Positions 32,923-45,500 of a DNA stretch of 64,000 nucleotides are shown here, piece by piece. The stretch's first letter is position 1. The number at the start of each line of letters is the position of its first letter. The DNA comes from Karstenula rhodostoma CBS 690.94 (taxonomy: Eukaryota > Ascomycota > Dothideomycetes > Pleosporales > Didymosphaeriaceae), in NCBI GenBank assembly GCA_010093485.1, contig MU001492.1, forward strand, positions 522,228 through 586,227, read 5' to 3'. Below the pieces are notes generated by a model, which saw nothing but the letters and a program-made list of their open reading frames with translations, made no database searches and had not been told where the DNA came from. The translations under genes and the position numbers were made by a program.

Positions 32923-34256
32923 GTCCCGTTGCCATAAGCAACCGGGTTCCCGTACGCGGTTTCAGCGACCTGGGTCTCGGATTGGACTGGGTTGGCGTGC
33001 GTGAAGTTGATCTGGAACGCCAGGGAGATGAATGAGTATGCGAGCGATAACAAGACATACGCGCTTATCGTTGCGCACCATCGCCAGATTATCAATTGGT
33101 AGAACTTCAGCGGCGGATGGCTCTTAGGGTTGAGGTACTGCATGTGTATCGGTAGGTAGAAGGAGAAGCTGAAGAAGGATATTATAATCAGGTAGATAAG
33201 TCCGATCGAAACAGCAGGAATGCCAGTGTACGGGTAAAATGGCCTGAGATTGAACTTGGAGAATCCGATGGCCGGGTTGATGGCTTGTGGGACCGCTTGT
33301 ATGTTTCGCAGAGTTGCAGCATCGGATGCATTTTGTAGAGCCGTCTGTGCCCAATGCGTGCCGACTGTGCTTTGGGCCTGCGTCATGTAGGCGCTGATGA
33401 TCGGCAGTATGAAATTCCAGTTGGTATTGTCCCGTGCGTCCTGGTATATAAGCTGACATGCGCCCAGCGGGTCGTAGGAGGTGTTCCCTGTTGCAATAGC
33501 TGAGTAGAGAAGCGATGTCGCATTGTGATTCATGACGATAGCAGCCCATGCTTTGAAGTTGTAGATGGCTTGTCTCACTTGGAGTGGATCGTTATTGAAC
33601 TCTGAAGGAGGTCGGATACTAAAGCCCAGGGTAGGTTCGCCTGAGGAGAGCATCTGCTGGGTCATGCGTGCTATTGTGGGTCCAACGAGTGGCGGCTTGG
33701 TATCATAAGGAGATTGACCATCAAAATCGACAACGTATACGAGGAGATGGTTCAGTCGTTTTTGGGCTTGAGAGAAGACGCCCCAGTAGATGGATAGGAC
33801 GGCCAAAACGAAAGCCATCAGAAAAGCCGTGGTGATTATCCATTGTCCGAATGCTCTATTGCGGACATGCTTCAAGGGTCCCAGAATCCAACAGGTGTAG
33901 GTGTTGATTCTGTATTGGGTTTTCCTTGCTCGGCATCTTTTGCTGTCTCTCCGCTATTTTTCTGCTCGTTGCCGGCAGCGTTTGGCGCATTTTTGCTGCC
34001 AACGGCCCTTTGTTTCAATTGGCGTAACATCGCATTTGGTTTGCCCAATCAAGCACAATGAACCAAACGACTGTAGCTTAAATGCTTGCGCGTCTTGGCC
34101 GAATATATGTGTTTCGACAAAAGGCTTCGCGATGGTGACCGATGACGTGACAGCCTCACAGGAAAAAAGTCTTGACATCCACTTTGGAAACACGGACCAT
34201 CCGACGAAGCCGCTTTGAACTTTGTCAGCGATACTTGAGTTCCCCACTTGGTGAAA

Positions 34257-35414
34257 TCACCAGCTACTGATGATCTCCCTCACGTTCGCGACCTTAGTGG
34301 CCCATTCGTCGCGCAATGAGTCGTATGCGCAACGCGAGTAGCCCGATCTCGCATGCTTGTAGACGCCCTGCAAGTTTTCGAGTCCTCTGCAATGCGCCAT
34401 CCAAGCCTTGTCTATACTCTCTAACATTTTCTGTAGCTCTCTTTTCATCGTGCGCTTCCTTACATCTCTCTTCCAGGCGTTTTGGATGGTCGGGTTGGCG
34501 ATGGTCCACAGGTATGAGTCAAACCGGCTGTGCAGTGACTTCAGAATCAAGAACATGTCTTCTTCCCAGTCATCAGATCTAGGTCCCAATTCGAAACTGT
34601 AATTCCAGTGGAGCTTTTTCGAGATGGAGTGATCGCCGCACCATTGAGTCCAGCGCGCGAGCTGGCAGAATTTGATGAACTGTTTGTATGAATCTCCTTT
34701 GGGGATCAGGTATCTGCCAAAGAGGTCAACTTGGTAAAGAATTGGTAGTTCTTGAGCAGAAAACCCGAGATCTCATTCCGGCGACAGCCACTGCAAACAG
34801 CATTGGGTCAAAAGTATGGGGATTGCATGGCAAATTCGCGTGGAACATGGTCACATAGGATGCTAAATCTCGAAAAAAGGACTGTACCTGTTGCCAAATC
34901 TTTCGCATAGTTCGACCATATCTTTCATAACTGGCTCAAAGATATCTTCGTCGAGATACATTTTCAAATTCCTGTTTTTTGCCAGGTATGTAACATGTTC
35001 CTTCGGTATGGTAGTAAGCCACTCCCCGAAAGGCCGAAACTGAAAACTCGACAGATAGTACGTGATGTGCGTGGAGCCATACAGTAAGGCTGCGACTTCG
35101 AGGCGCACCAAGCCGCATACATGAAGTAAGGCAGGTTTAAACCGTTCTTTCATCCAGCGATTATCGTGCCGGGAGGGTGCCAAAAACAGGTATTGGGGTA
35201 GGATGTATTCGTAAACCTGAAGACGCAGTTCCCGAGGGAGGCACGAGAAGTAACAAGGCCGACTTGGATCGTGAGGTCTGATCAAGAGGAGCCTTGATGG
35301 TCGTTTTGGTCGAGGTCGAGCGGTATACTGGACCCTAGAGCGCTCTGAAGTAATTCGGGCCTTCCACGCTGCTGTCGGCCTGGCATAGCCAGGTGTAGCT
35401 GGTGCAGCAATCAT
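34257..35414 (-). CDS. 2EXR/F-box-like protein of unknown function
   Basis: Exons 35414-34888 and 34713-34257 encode 327 aa. The N-terminal basic, disordered segment is followed at about residue 55 by CYFSCLPRELRLQVYEYIL, the pattern of the fungal 2EXR/F-box-like domain, then LLHVCGLVRLEVAALLYGST and HITYYLSSFQFRPFGEWL. The intron is 174 nt; I chose acceptor TTTGGCAG|A because it restores the frame (ERFGNR|YLIPKGDSYKQF) and has a good pyrimidine tract. The intron therefore contains some incidental open sequence (for example around 34726-34860), and an alternative model with an additional exon is possible. The second exon contains a run of helices (KRTMKRELQKMLESIDKAW). The role is unknown; such proteins are often expanded in ascomycetes. 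It is divergent from MLH1 with 248 bp between starts. Confidence 0.7.
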
Positions 35415-35662
35415 GGTCGAATCTCATAGATGGTTGAGAACTAATTGTGAGTTTATGACATACGTGGGCAACGGATATAGGTAGCTTGGTGCCTGCTGTG
35501 TTACTGCCCTTTCTGACGAGGCTGGACAACCTAGTGCACGTGACTGCGCGGGGTCGCGTTATGGCTCTTGCCGATTCGTCGCGTCTGCAGCATCCTTCGA
35601 ATCTCGCACTGCACAACACCCAACATAGAACATAGCCTGGATGTCTCAGTGGCAGCGAAAAA

Positions 35663-37968
35663 ATGGCCGAGGAGATGGATATCGTTCCGCCGTCGCCGCG
35701 TGGCACCAAACGAAAAGGCGATGACAACCTGCCGCTACCAGCACCGCGACGTATCAAGGCGCTTGCCCAAGACGTCGTAAATAAAATCGCCGCCGGGGAG
35801 ATCATTGTCGCGCCTGAAAATGCGCTAAAAGAGTTGATCGAAAACGCCGTGGATGCAGGGTCGACTTCGCTGGAGGTGGTTATCAAAGAAGGCGGGCTGA
35901 AGCTGCTGCAGATTACGGACAATGGTCACGGCATCGATGTATGTTCTTCCACCTCACCGAGGCGTCTTTCGCTAACGTATCGCAGAAGGAGGATCTAGCG
36001 ATTCTTTGTGAGCGCTTCACTACCTCGAAGCTGAAGGCGTTCGAAGATTTGAGCTCGATTGGAACGTATGGCTTCCGCGGCGAGGCATTGGCAAGCATCA
36101 GTCACATTGCGCATTTGAGTGTTACTACGAGAACGAAGGAATCGAGTTGCGCATGGAGAGCGCAATATTCGGACGGAAAGTTCGTGAGCCCCAAACCTGG
36201 ACAAAACGCTGAACCGAAACCAATCGCTGGAAGGGGAGGTACGCAGATCACGGTAGGTCGCGAAGCCTCATGTTCTCTAGGACAAACATTAACGGTGATA
36301 AAACAGGTGGAAGATCTCTTTTACAACGTTCCTTCACGAAGGCGAGCATTCCGTTCAGCAAGCGAAGAGTATGCGAAGATTCTCGACATGGTTGCGCGCT
36401 ACGCCGTCCACTGTGCTGGAGTCTCATTTTCATGCAAGAAGCATGGTGCATCTACTGCCGACATATCGGTGCCGACAGCTGCCGGAACCCTAGATCGCAT
36501 CCGACAAATCCATAAAGCTACCGTAGCCAACGAACTGGTCACACTGAATGCCGAGAATGAGCGATGGGGCTTCAAGTGCGAAGGCTGGATCAGTAACGCA
36601 AATTACAGCGCGAAACGGACGACTTTATTACTCTTCATCAATCATCGCTCTGTTGAGTCCTCTGTCATCAAGAAGGCTATCGAGCAAACGTACGCTACAT
36701 TCCTACCGAAAGGCGGTCGCCCGTTCGTTTACTTGAGCCTCGACATAGAGCCTGCACGAGTGGATGTGAACGTCCACCCAACAAAACGAGAAGTTCACTT
36801 CCTGAATGAAGATGAGATCATCGCCATCATCTGTGACGAGATCCGTAACAGTTTGAGCAAAGTAGACACAAGCCGCTCTTTCATGACACAATCATTGCTG
36901 TCCAACCAGCCAAAGGTACCCTTTGCTATCCCTGTGAAGCAGACAGCACCAGGGTTATCGACCCCAACTCTCACGTCGGAGCGAAGCGATCCAAGGCCAC
37001 CACCGACCACAGCCACAAAGAAGCGCAACGAAAATAGCCTCGTCCGCACCGATGCATCAGCGCGCAAGATCACCTCTATGTTACAATCTCACCCGTCGGC
37101 AGATGGCGCTACCAACGAAGACGAAGAGATGGACTATGAGTTTACAAAAAAAGAACCTACAAGCTGTCGCCTAACCTCTGTCAAGGAGTTACGCGCTCAA
37201 GTGCGTGATGCCATGCACAATGAGCTCACAGACATCATCTCTACACATACTTTCGTTGGTATCGTAGACGAACAGAAACGCATCGCAGCCATACAAGGAG
37301 GCGTCAAGCTCTTTTTGGTTGACTATGGGATGCTCTGCAACGAGTACTTCTACCAAGTGGGACTCACAGACTTTGCAAACTATGGGTCTTATCGCTTCAA
37401 CCCGCCGCTCCCTCTGCAAGACTTGCTTAAGGTCGCGGCAGAGCAGGAGCAGCGTAATGCAGGCGATTCCGCAGACGAGGTTGATTGGGACGATGTAGTC
37501 GACAGCGTACAACAGCAACTCATCGATCGACGTGCCCTGCTCGCAGAGTATTTCTCGCTCGAGATCACCGAGGAGGGTGAGCTCTGCTCCATCCCCCTGC
37601 TGGTGAAGGGCTACACACCGTCCATGGCGAAGCTTCCGCAGTTCCTGCTTCGGCTGGGTCCGTATGTGGACTGGGACTCAGAAAAAGAGTGCTTTCAGTC
37701 TTTACTGCGAGAACTCGCCTCGTTCTACGTGCCTGAGAGCTTGCCACGGCCACCTTCCATGCCGCAGGACGAGAGCGGGAAGGGCAAAGGAAAAGTCACG
37801 GAAGAGGATCCGGAGATCGCAGCGAGGAGAGAGAAGGTGCGCAAGGCGCTGGAGAACGTGATATTTCCGGCCTGCAAGGCGAGGCTGGTCGCTACGCAGG
37901 GCTTGTTGAAGGGTGTGATGGAGGTTGCCAACCTGAAGGGACTGTATCGCGTCTTTGAGCGATGCTGA
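35663..37968 (+). CDS. MLH1: DNA mismatch repair protein Mlh1
   Basis: Three exons (35663-35938, 35986-36252, 36307-37968) encode 734 aa. Mlh1 pairs with Pms1 (MutL alpha) in nuclear mismatch repair. The GHL ATPase motifs are complete: [39 protein letters not shown] and [36 protein letters not shown] marks the end of the ATPase/transducer part. A disordered linker follows, then the C-terminal dimerisation domain, which ends in the conserved FERC. Intron 2 (36253-36306) is 54 nt, in frame and stop-free; splicing gives GTQIT|VEDLFYN. Intron 1 is 47 nt. The start is the first ATG and is followed by a short SPRGTKRK extension. Confidence 0.95.
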
Positions 37969-38186
37969 AGGATCTAGTTTAATTCGGATGAAACTCAGTG
38001 ATAGCGACAAATACCTGATCCATACTCATGCGGACTAGTGCCCGAGCTCGGAGCGAGTTGACAGTGGCGTGGGGTGACGCTAGCTCAGCCCTACCAGTGG
38101 CGGCGTGTGTGATTATCAAGCCATCCGGACGCCGCAACTTTCTCCAAACCGCAGTTTCTTCTGCCACAACACATCGCAAACCCACC

Positions 38187-39268
38187 ATGGCGCCCTCATT
38201 AGAAGAGCCTGTCCAGGTCGACCTCAATGCACCCCTCAAAGCCGCCCCAAAGCTCGTCGCACCAGAGCCAGGTACGATCTCACCCCACCCTACCCCTCCA
38301 AAGCTACGTTCCTAACACCCAAACGCGCAGAACACTGCCCCGGTCCCGAATCAGAGCAAGCAGGCGTAGCAGACAACTGCGCCGGCTGCCCCAACCAAAA
38401 AATATGCGCCGCCGCCCCGAAAGGCCCCGACCCCGACATCCCCGTCATAACAGAGCGCCTCGCCTCGGTCCGCCACAAGATCCTCGTGCTCTCCGGCAAA
38501 GGCGGCGTCGGAAAGTCCACATTCAGCACCATGCTCTCGCACGCCTTCGCGTCGAATCCTAGCTTGACCGTCGGCCTCATGGACACGGATATTTGCGGAC
38601 CCAGCATACCCAAGATGATGGGCGTGGAGGAGGAGACTATACACGTGAGCGCAGAGGGGTGGGAGCCTGTGTGGGTGAGCGAGAACCTGGGCGTGATGAG
38701 TGTGCAGTTTATGCTGCCGGGGCGGGACGATGCCGTGATCTGGCGGGGCGCGAAGAAAAACGGCTTGATCAAGAAGTTCCTGATGGAGGTGCGGTGGGGT
38801 GATATGGATGTGCTCGTCGTGGACACCCCGCCGGGGACGTCGGACGAGCATCTCTCCGTGAACTCGTTCCTCAAGAGCTCGGGGGTAAACGGCGCGGTGC
38901 TGGTTTCTACACCGCAGGAAGTCAGTCTGCTGGACGTGCGCAAGGAGATTGACTTTTGCCGCAAGGCCAAGATTCCGATATTGGGGATTGTGGAGAACAT
39001 GTCCGGCTTTGTGTGTCCGGGGTGCAAGCATGAGAGTCAGATTTTCCGCGCGAGCACGGGCGGAGCGAAGAGGTTGGCTGCGGATGAGAAGATACCGTTT
39101 TTGGGCGCGGTGCCGTTGGATCCGAGGATAGGCATGGCGTGCGACTTTGGAGAGAGTTTTTTGGATGCGTATCCCGAGTCTCCAGCGTGCAAGGCTATAC
39201 GGCACGTGGTAAGGAGAGTGGCTGAGGAGATAGGTATGCAGGGTGACGTGTTAGAAGGAGAGGAGTAA
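38187..39268 (+). CDS. NBP35: Cytosolic Fe-S cluster assembly factor Nbp35
   Basis: Exons 38187-38271 and 38331-39268, with a 59-nt intron, encode 340 aa. Nbp35 is a P-loop scaffold that, with Cfd1, builds 4Fe-4S clusters for cytosolic and nuclear proteins. The N-terminal cluster site is intact (HCPGPES...[12 protein letters not shown]: four Cys). The Walker A motif is [23 protein letters not shown] and [14 protein letters not shown] follow, and the bridging CPGC pair is in [11 protein letters not shown]. The ATG lies 218 bases after the MLH1 stop in the same direction. Among its clients by family knowledge are the 4Fe-4S enzymes Met5 and Tyw1, whose genes lie further right in this window. 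Confidence 0.95.
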
Positions 39269-40179
39269 CATCACTCTATCGATGGAGCATTTGGGTGGCG
39301 TTTTGCATTGATTTCAAGCGATTGATAGCGTTCTGTTCGGACCATGAGAATATCAACAGTTTATGAAAGGTGGAGAGCTTGTGAAATGTGGATATAACGT
39401 CTTGGTGACTCAGTTTGCAAGCACAGGCGAGGATGGAAAGTGCTCTTGGCCCGGTAGAAGAGACCGAAAGGAATTGTACGCCTTTGCCTGTTGTAGGGTT
39501 CATTGGACGCATTTCGCGCTTTCCTCACGATATCGGCGCTATTCCCCTTCGGAAGGGGTGTGCAGCGTATGTCTACAGCCTTCTGTCCTGCATGCATACA
39601 CCAATATCATCCACCAACCGCAAGCGCATCACGGCCCAGTATATCTGCATGACGATGCCATCCAGTTTTCGATCAGCCTGGCTAGGGAGGCAAACCTTGT
39701 GGCGTCCACGCGCCTGACGCTGCTACCGTGAATGAACAGCTTGGTGGGTCGTCGAAGCCTTAAATCATTTCGTGTCTGACTGATTTTAGAAGTCGAGCTA
39801 GAACAACCTTTTTATTAATCCACTCCTTTTTCAGAAAGGCAGCGGGGAAGACTAACGAGACTCTTCTCGTACAATATTGGGTTACGCTATCTAGCAGGCT
39901 GTCCTGTTTGAGCTTGATACCTGGCATTGACATCGTTCCTCTACAGGGGTCCGGACTCAGCCGTATCACTTAAGCTATGCATTTGTGACAAGGCTGAAGA
40001 AATCGAAACGACGAATGGCCCTTTTCTAGGCCACGAGATGAGTCCGACTCAGCCTCGGGCCAGCTTTTTCACCGCCCAAGCGGCATTGCTTGCATACAGA
40101 TGATCCATGGGTTTCCCATATAAAGTTCTCAGCCCTATGCTGTTGACTTTGGAAGGTTTGCCGATACACCTCTCTGTAC
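39269..40179. other. Intergenic, no gene seen
   Basis: 911 bases between NBP35 and the ankyrin gene. A plus-strand frame at 39363-39731 has no motif or coding bias. Nothing else seen. Confidence 0.5.
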
Positions 40180-42567
40180 ATGGACCCACTATCTATCACA
40201 TCTGGTGTTGTAGCTGTGCTTTCTGCCTCTGGCAAGACCGCACAGGGCATAGAGAAGCTTTGGGGACTTCGTCATCGAGAGAAACATTTCCGTGACTTGA
40301 TACTTACCGTGAGCCTTGCGAAAATCGTTTAGCGGAAGCCGGACTGACCCATCTGCAGATCGAAGGGCTTCACATTCAATTCAAAAGTGTGAAGCCTGTC
40401 CTAGACTATATTCAAACGAACCATGAGGATGTTTTGGGTCTCCGGGAGGGCCTAAACGACATTGAAGCTCTTTGCGAGGAGACGAAGAAGACATTCGCAT
40501 CACTTGACAGATTGATCGGAGACTTCCGACCCAATGGTGCGCGCAAGCCGAAAAAGACCATGTGGATCTTTCGCAAAGCCGACTTGCTTCGATTGAAGCA
40601 GCAAGCAAAATACAACACGAGATCTCTCACGGCTTCACTCAACACATTCTCCAATGTACACTCCTGTCTCAAAATAGACATGCTGCACTCGCGGCTAGAA
40701 GTGCCTACGCACATTTCGACGAATGATACCGATAACTTACTACGAACAGCGGAGCGTACTGGGAATCTCGAGGTTGGCTCATTAAATCCAACATCATCAA
40801 CTGAATCTTTCTTCACAGCAAGTTGTGACGATTGGTACGAGGCCTTGTCCAAGACATCGATCCTAGATCGTGTACCATCAACGGGGACGAACATAAACTG
40901 CAAGCAATACTGTCGATGCAAATGTCACTCAATGTTTAAAGTTAGCACATCGCGCTGGATTAAGCGTATCTTGGGAGCCTTTATGTTTAGTGGAGGTGGA
41001 CCATCACCCTACGGGCGCGGACCCTGCGACCAGGAAGACTGCTGCAGAAACGGAAGGATCTATGTGCAGATCAGTTACATGGCACCAAGCTGGATGTTCT
41101 TACATGCCTTGGTCCTGTGCGTGCAAGCGCAGATCGTTGCTGGGACCATTCGGTCATACAACATATCCATTCCCAGGACGATAGGTTATACGGCGAAGGT
41201 GTGGAGCATAGTCGAGCTTGGTTATCTCTCTGAGTTGAGGGCCCTGTTCGTTAATGGTCTGGCCACCGCATATGACATTGCACTGGACGGAACATCACTT
41301 TTGAAGGTACGTTCCCGCCCCACAACCGCGTAGTCAACCTCACAAGAATACAGTACGCTGTAGTCCATCAGCAATATGAGGTTTATTCGTTCCTTCTTAC
41401 CATGGGGGCCAATCCTCTACTTTGCGACCAATCCGGAGTGTGAGTACGTCCGATGTTTTTCAGGCAAATTTCTTAACGGCAGAAAGCAAGTCACAAGAGA
41501 ATTTCCTACAATTGGTGTTCCAATATATTGGACTGCAAGTTGTAGTGCTGGGCTAAGATCACTTTGACAGTATTGCGATCCAACCAGGCGTTGATCGAGC
41601 TCTCAGTGGCATGTACCTTGGCCGACATGGCAACTATGACACACAAGTGTCCCTCAACTTGTTCATCACTGATGACATCATGGAACAGCAAGATCTCAGC
41701 GCCATCCACCTTATCGTTTTAGGACGCCATTCTGAAGATCTTGAGACTTTGCTGAAGAAAGATCGCACCACAGTAGACCTCCAGGATGTGAGTGGCAGGA
41801 CTCCACTTCTTTGGGCTGCCTGGAGGGGCGACACAGTCAACGTGATTCTGCTGCTCAAATACGGCGCCGACATCAACAAGGCCGATCATGAGCTTTACAC
41901 GCCATTAGCCAAAGCCGCTCAAGCAGGTCACCTAGCAACAGTGGAGATTCTTCTGACAGCCAAAGCGAATATGCAAATCGCGACTTCATGGGGCCATCAA
42001 CCGATTCATCTCGCTAGCGAGAACAAGATCAACGGACATGCGGTGGTTGAAGAGTTGCTCGAGTGGGGCGCGGATCCGAACGCGTACAGCAAAGGCTCCG
42101 GCACTCCTCTGCATAACGCTGCCAATCGAGGATCGGTCCGCACAGTTCAAGCTCTCGTTGCTCACGGCGCCGAAATTGACGCTATTGGCGAGAATGGAAG
42201 CACCGCGGCTATGGTGGCGCTATACTGTTGGAATGAAACCGCTTTTATCCATCTGACCAAGGCCGGTGCCAGGCTGGACGTGGTTAATAACAGTGGCCAC
42301 AACATCCTGCAGCTCGCTACCTGGACTGCCAGTATCAAGGCGTGGAACTTGCTAATTGAGAAGGCAGAGGAGGGCACTCTCGGCGCCGTCAGTGCGCGCG
42401 CATTGCACGAAGGCCACGATATCGAGCAGTGTTACCAACAATGCCGGAAATTATGGTATATTGGTAAACGAGAAGACGCGGAATTGGAGCATACTATGTT
42501 CTTCCGCATGATTGAAGTCTGTGGGAGATCGGCGCCTTGCCCTAGTCGTTTTCGCGATTTGCCCTGA
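40180..42567 (+). CDS. PigL_N-domain ankyrin-repeat protein
   Basis: Four exons (40180-40308, 40359-41306, 41354-41439, 41571-42567) encode 719 aa. The N-terminus MDPLSITSGVVAVLSASGK is the hallmark of the fungal STAND N-terminal domain (PigL_N type) and is followed by a helical region (YIQTNHEDVLGLREGLNDI). A Cys-rich central part contains CKQYCRCKCH and GPCDQEDCCRNGR. Ankyrin repeats come next: YSFLLTMGANPLLCDQSG, then from about residue 450 at least five more (GRTPLLWAAWRGDTVNVILL, YTPLAKAAQAGHLATVEILL, GTPLHNAANRGSVRTVQALV, GSTAAMVAL). No NACHT or NB-ARC P-loop is visible, unlike most proteins with this N-terminus. Intron 3 (131 nt) is the least certain junction; the others are 50 and 47 nt. 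The likely role is signalling or non-self recognition, by inference. Confidence 0.78.
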
Positions 42568-45500
42568 CAGTTTGTTTTTCTAGTTAACTGGCACGGTCAC
42601 CTGCGTTTTCGCATGTTCTCACTTTTCATTGGGCAAGAGATCGGGTCCGATACGAAATGTGTCAAAGGGCTTCTGCTACAGGTAGAGATTGTATCCATCC
42701 CCTCGATGCTTCTATTTGGAAGGGGATTTATGTTGGTCGTAGATGAAAACTAAGGGTTTACGCTCTGACTGTTGGCCAACTAGTTCAAGGCTCGCGTTGC
42801 CTCTCCATCGATCGCTTACCCAGCCGACCGAAAACAGAGTGTTGTCATCTCGCCGGCTTCTGTTGCTCGTACGTGAACGATCAAGTCTTGACTGGTTCCC
42901 TTTTTCCATGCATCTGTCCCGTGTTACACTTCCGCCTCCGAAGGATTGCCCGTATCAAATCCGATGTGTACGCTAGGATACCGATCCTATGCGTGAAAGC
43001 AGTGGAGGAAAGCAGCGAAGGATCACTCGTGAGTACCAGCATGTCGCCTGACGATCAAAAAAGCCAGAGAAAGAAAATTCTGCGAAGCACGTAGCGAAGA
43101 TTACCAGTTATCGCTCAAGCATACTCCAAGATCTGAGGTATCTACGAAGCCTTTTGCATACTGTACAGTATTCGCCAGACCCTGGCGCTTATCTACTCCA
43201 CTGGTCGACCCCACGTGCAAGGCTTCTGATTTTTGATTTTCTTCCGCACAAATTGCAGCGATAGATGTGCGTAAGGCTGAAGATGGCTGAAGATGGCTGA
43301 CGATGGCTGATGATATTGGTCGACATGCTGGTAGAGCGCATAGCCACAACAAGCTCGGCTATATGAGATTCGCTCAGCCTTGCAAAACGCCATGGACACG
43401 TCTCGCGCATATGCTCGTGTCTTCCGTCATCTCCTTCTCATTCTCCAACGTTGCTGCATCCGACTCTTTACTGCGCTTCTTGGGGGATACCTGGAGGATG
43501 GTTTCCGCGAGACCATGACAGCTCGGACTCTGAAGGAAGAAGAATGAAAGCGCGTCTGAACTCCGACGTCTATTGACGGATCCTTGGTTGCATCGGCCTG
43601 AGTCAACGCGATGTGCCCTTCCATTTGGTGGGACCAAGAAAGCCCTCCTTTGTCGCCAGCGTTCGTAGTCAGTCGTAGCGGCAGACACGTCTTCAGCGCT
43701 CATCGCCCCGAGGAGTAAGTTAGAGAAGCGTCGCGACATTCAGAGCGTTGTACCCTTGGAGCATGCTGTACTCTTAACACGGGCAGGCAAATATCGAACA
43801 TGCATCACCTACCGGAGGGTGCTGCTTTCACGATGAGGCCTCCGCCCATCACACGTCATCCGCATCTCGAGTATTCCGTCACCGTGGCGTCGTACGAGCA
43901 TCGCAAAGCTTCCTCTCCGGATATTTTTGAGTACCATCACCGTGTTGGGACTGAGGAAACATGTCGACAATATCTTTGGCTTGCTCCAGTGAACCATGAC
44001 GAGCGAGCTAGTGCGGAGCACAGACAGGACCCGGTGTCGGCGGCATAGAGACCTGGAGACCCACAACGGGCTCATCACTGCTACCCCCTCCAGAACAAAA
44101 CCATCCCTCTTGCTTCAGTGGTAGCGGCACTCAAAACGCTCAGTCCTTAGAGAATTCGCTAAGGAGCTAAGGCGACATCCGTGGCTTCCCTGTTCGCGGT
44201 CGAAACGCCCCAGCATCCACTCGACCACTACAGCGCCAGCATCCGACAATACAGCGGTAACCGCCACGACGTTCCGGTACCCTACTCTGAGCACAAGTCA
44301 GATCCACGCTTTGGCTTCAACACTTGCTCTTGAGATCCCGATTTACAAGACATCTCAACGGCGAGAGCCCAGGGTCTTGAACCTCCAACTCCACGCCAAG
44401 CCTCCTCTCAACGGTTTGACTAACCGCTCCGCTAGCACGCGCCGTTGGAACTCTAACGCGTTCAGCAGGACGCCCCTTCCGACTACCCCGCTCGATCGTC
44501 GTCATCTTAGCGCCTTGTGCAGCTCGCTCTTAAGCTCCCCGAAGGAGATCGTTGATCCCAGCTCTTGCTTCAATCGACTTGAAATTCCATCAGTTGCGCC
44601 AGTACCGTGGCATTCCATCGCATCTCGCCCCTGCCGAGTTCCACGATGGAGATACCTGTACACAAGTTGTCAGCTGGAGGTACGGGTGGTTGCGGTGTAC
44701 AGGGGTCGATCAGGCCTAGGAAGGATATAAACCAAGCACCTGAAGACGGGACAGGGGGACATACATATGGCGGGCATAACACGATGCATCCATCGACTGT
44801 ACGAGTTCTGGTCAATAGCTTGACTAGATTCCTACTCTTCTGCACGTACCAGAACCTGGTTCTCGTGGGGTAGGATGGAATCTGTGTGGGGTTGGGTTTG
44901 CGCGTGGGATCATGCCTGCGTCCTGATGTCTGCGTTAGATTTCATAAAACTTCAAATAAGGGATTGATAGAGACCTATTTATGGATAATCAATCAATGAC
45001 CCGACCGTCTGGTCGACCACGTTGCATTTGGACGCCGCCAGCTCCCAGTGGCACGAAGCGAGACAAAGGTGAGAATTCCTCTTCATTGTTTGGCCAGAAA
45101 ATCTTGAAATATCACTGGTCGCTCCTCTGCCAATTATCTGACCGATCGCGAGGGCACACAGCTGCTGCAATAGTTCTCCTGCGACATAATCGTTACGCAT
45201 CATGCAGGTAGACGCTGCAAAGCCTGGGGACTTGCAAATGCAGCTACCCTTACGTCGTCGGCACGCTTCGACCAGTGCCGCCAACGCCACAAAACTGACG
45301 CCCGGGACATCTCAGACTAAGTTTCGTTTCCGGTACATTCCCGTCTTTTCGATAGAGCTTTGATATGCTGCTTCCCTTGTTTTGTTTAGTCGCTCCTGCG
45401 TTGCAAGGGTTTTCATTTAATGTCGTGGCTGTCCAAGTCACTCGAGTCTTCGTATCATTCTCGTAGAGAAAAAAAAACAAAGCAGAGAACTTACGGCTCA

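Larger units (their letters stand above)
32310..34030 (-). pseudogene. SNG1-family (DUF3533) membrane protein, disrupted
   Basis: SNG1-family proteins are plasma-membrane proteins linked to drug and nitrosoguanidine resistance. The coding parts are recognisable: an ATG at 34030, polar N-terminus ending TPTPVGFWDP, a first membrane helix (FLMAFVLAVLSIYWGVF), a large loop, helices FYPYTGIPAVSIGLIYLIII and later, then VYWMLNFFGMIALGFTCENV, FWVITNVSTAFYDIEIAP and GILIAWAAVNTAFFPFCCW. Introns at 32530-32579 and 32357-32406 (50 nt each) still look functional. Two lesions break the frame. First, near 33873 the N-terminal frame hits TGA directly after GFWDP, while the continuation (LKHVRNRAFGQW) is in another frame: a single-base change. 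Second, a 135-bp solo LTR at 32783-32917 interrupts GNGTF/PVYW. The sequence between the lesions is otherwise open for over 310 codons, so the decay is recent. Confidence 0.85.

Noticed and set aside
32898..33875. Intact 325-residue SNG1-like gene starting at 33875
   Set aside because: The start would be TTG, the N-terminal piece is encoded upstream in another frame, and the C-terminal part lies beyond the LTR. It is the middle of a broken gene.
38290..39205. Two long minus-strand frames over NBP35
   Set aside because: NBP35 on the plus strand has every expected motif; the antisense frames have none.
43374..44730. Candidate genes in the gene-poor stretch
   Set aside because: Frames on both strands are short, without domains, and cannot be linked by good splice sites.
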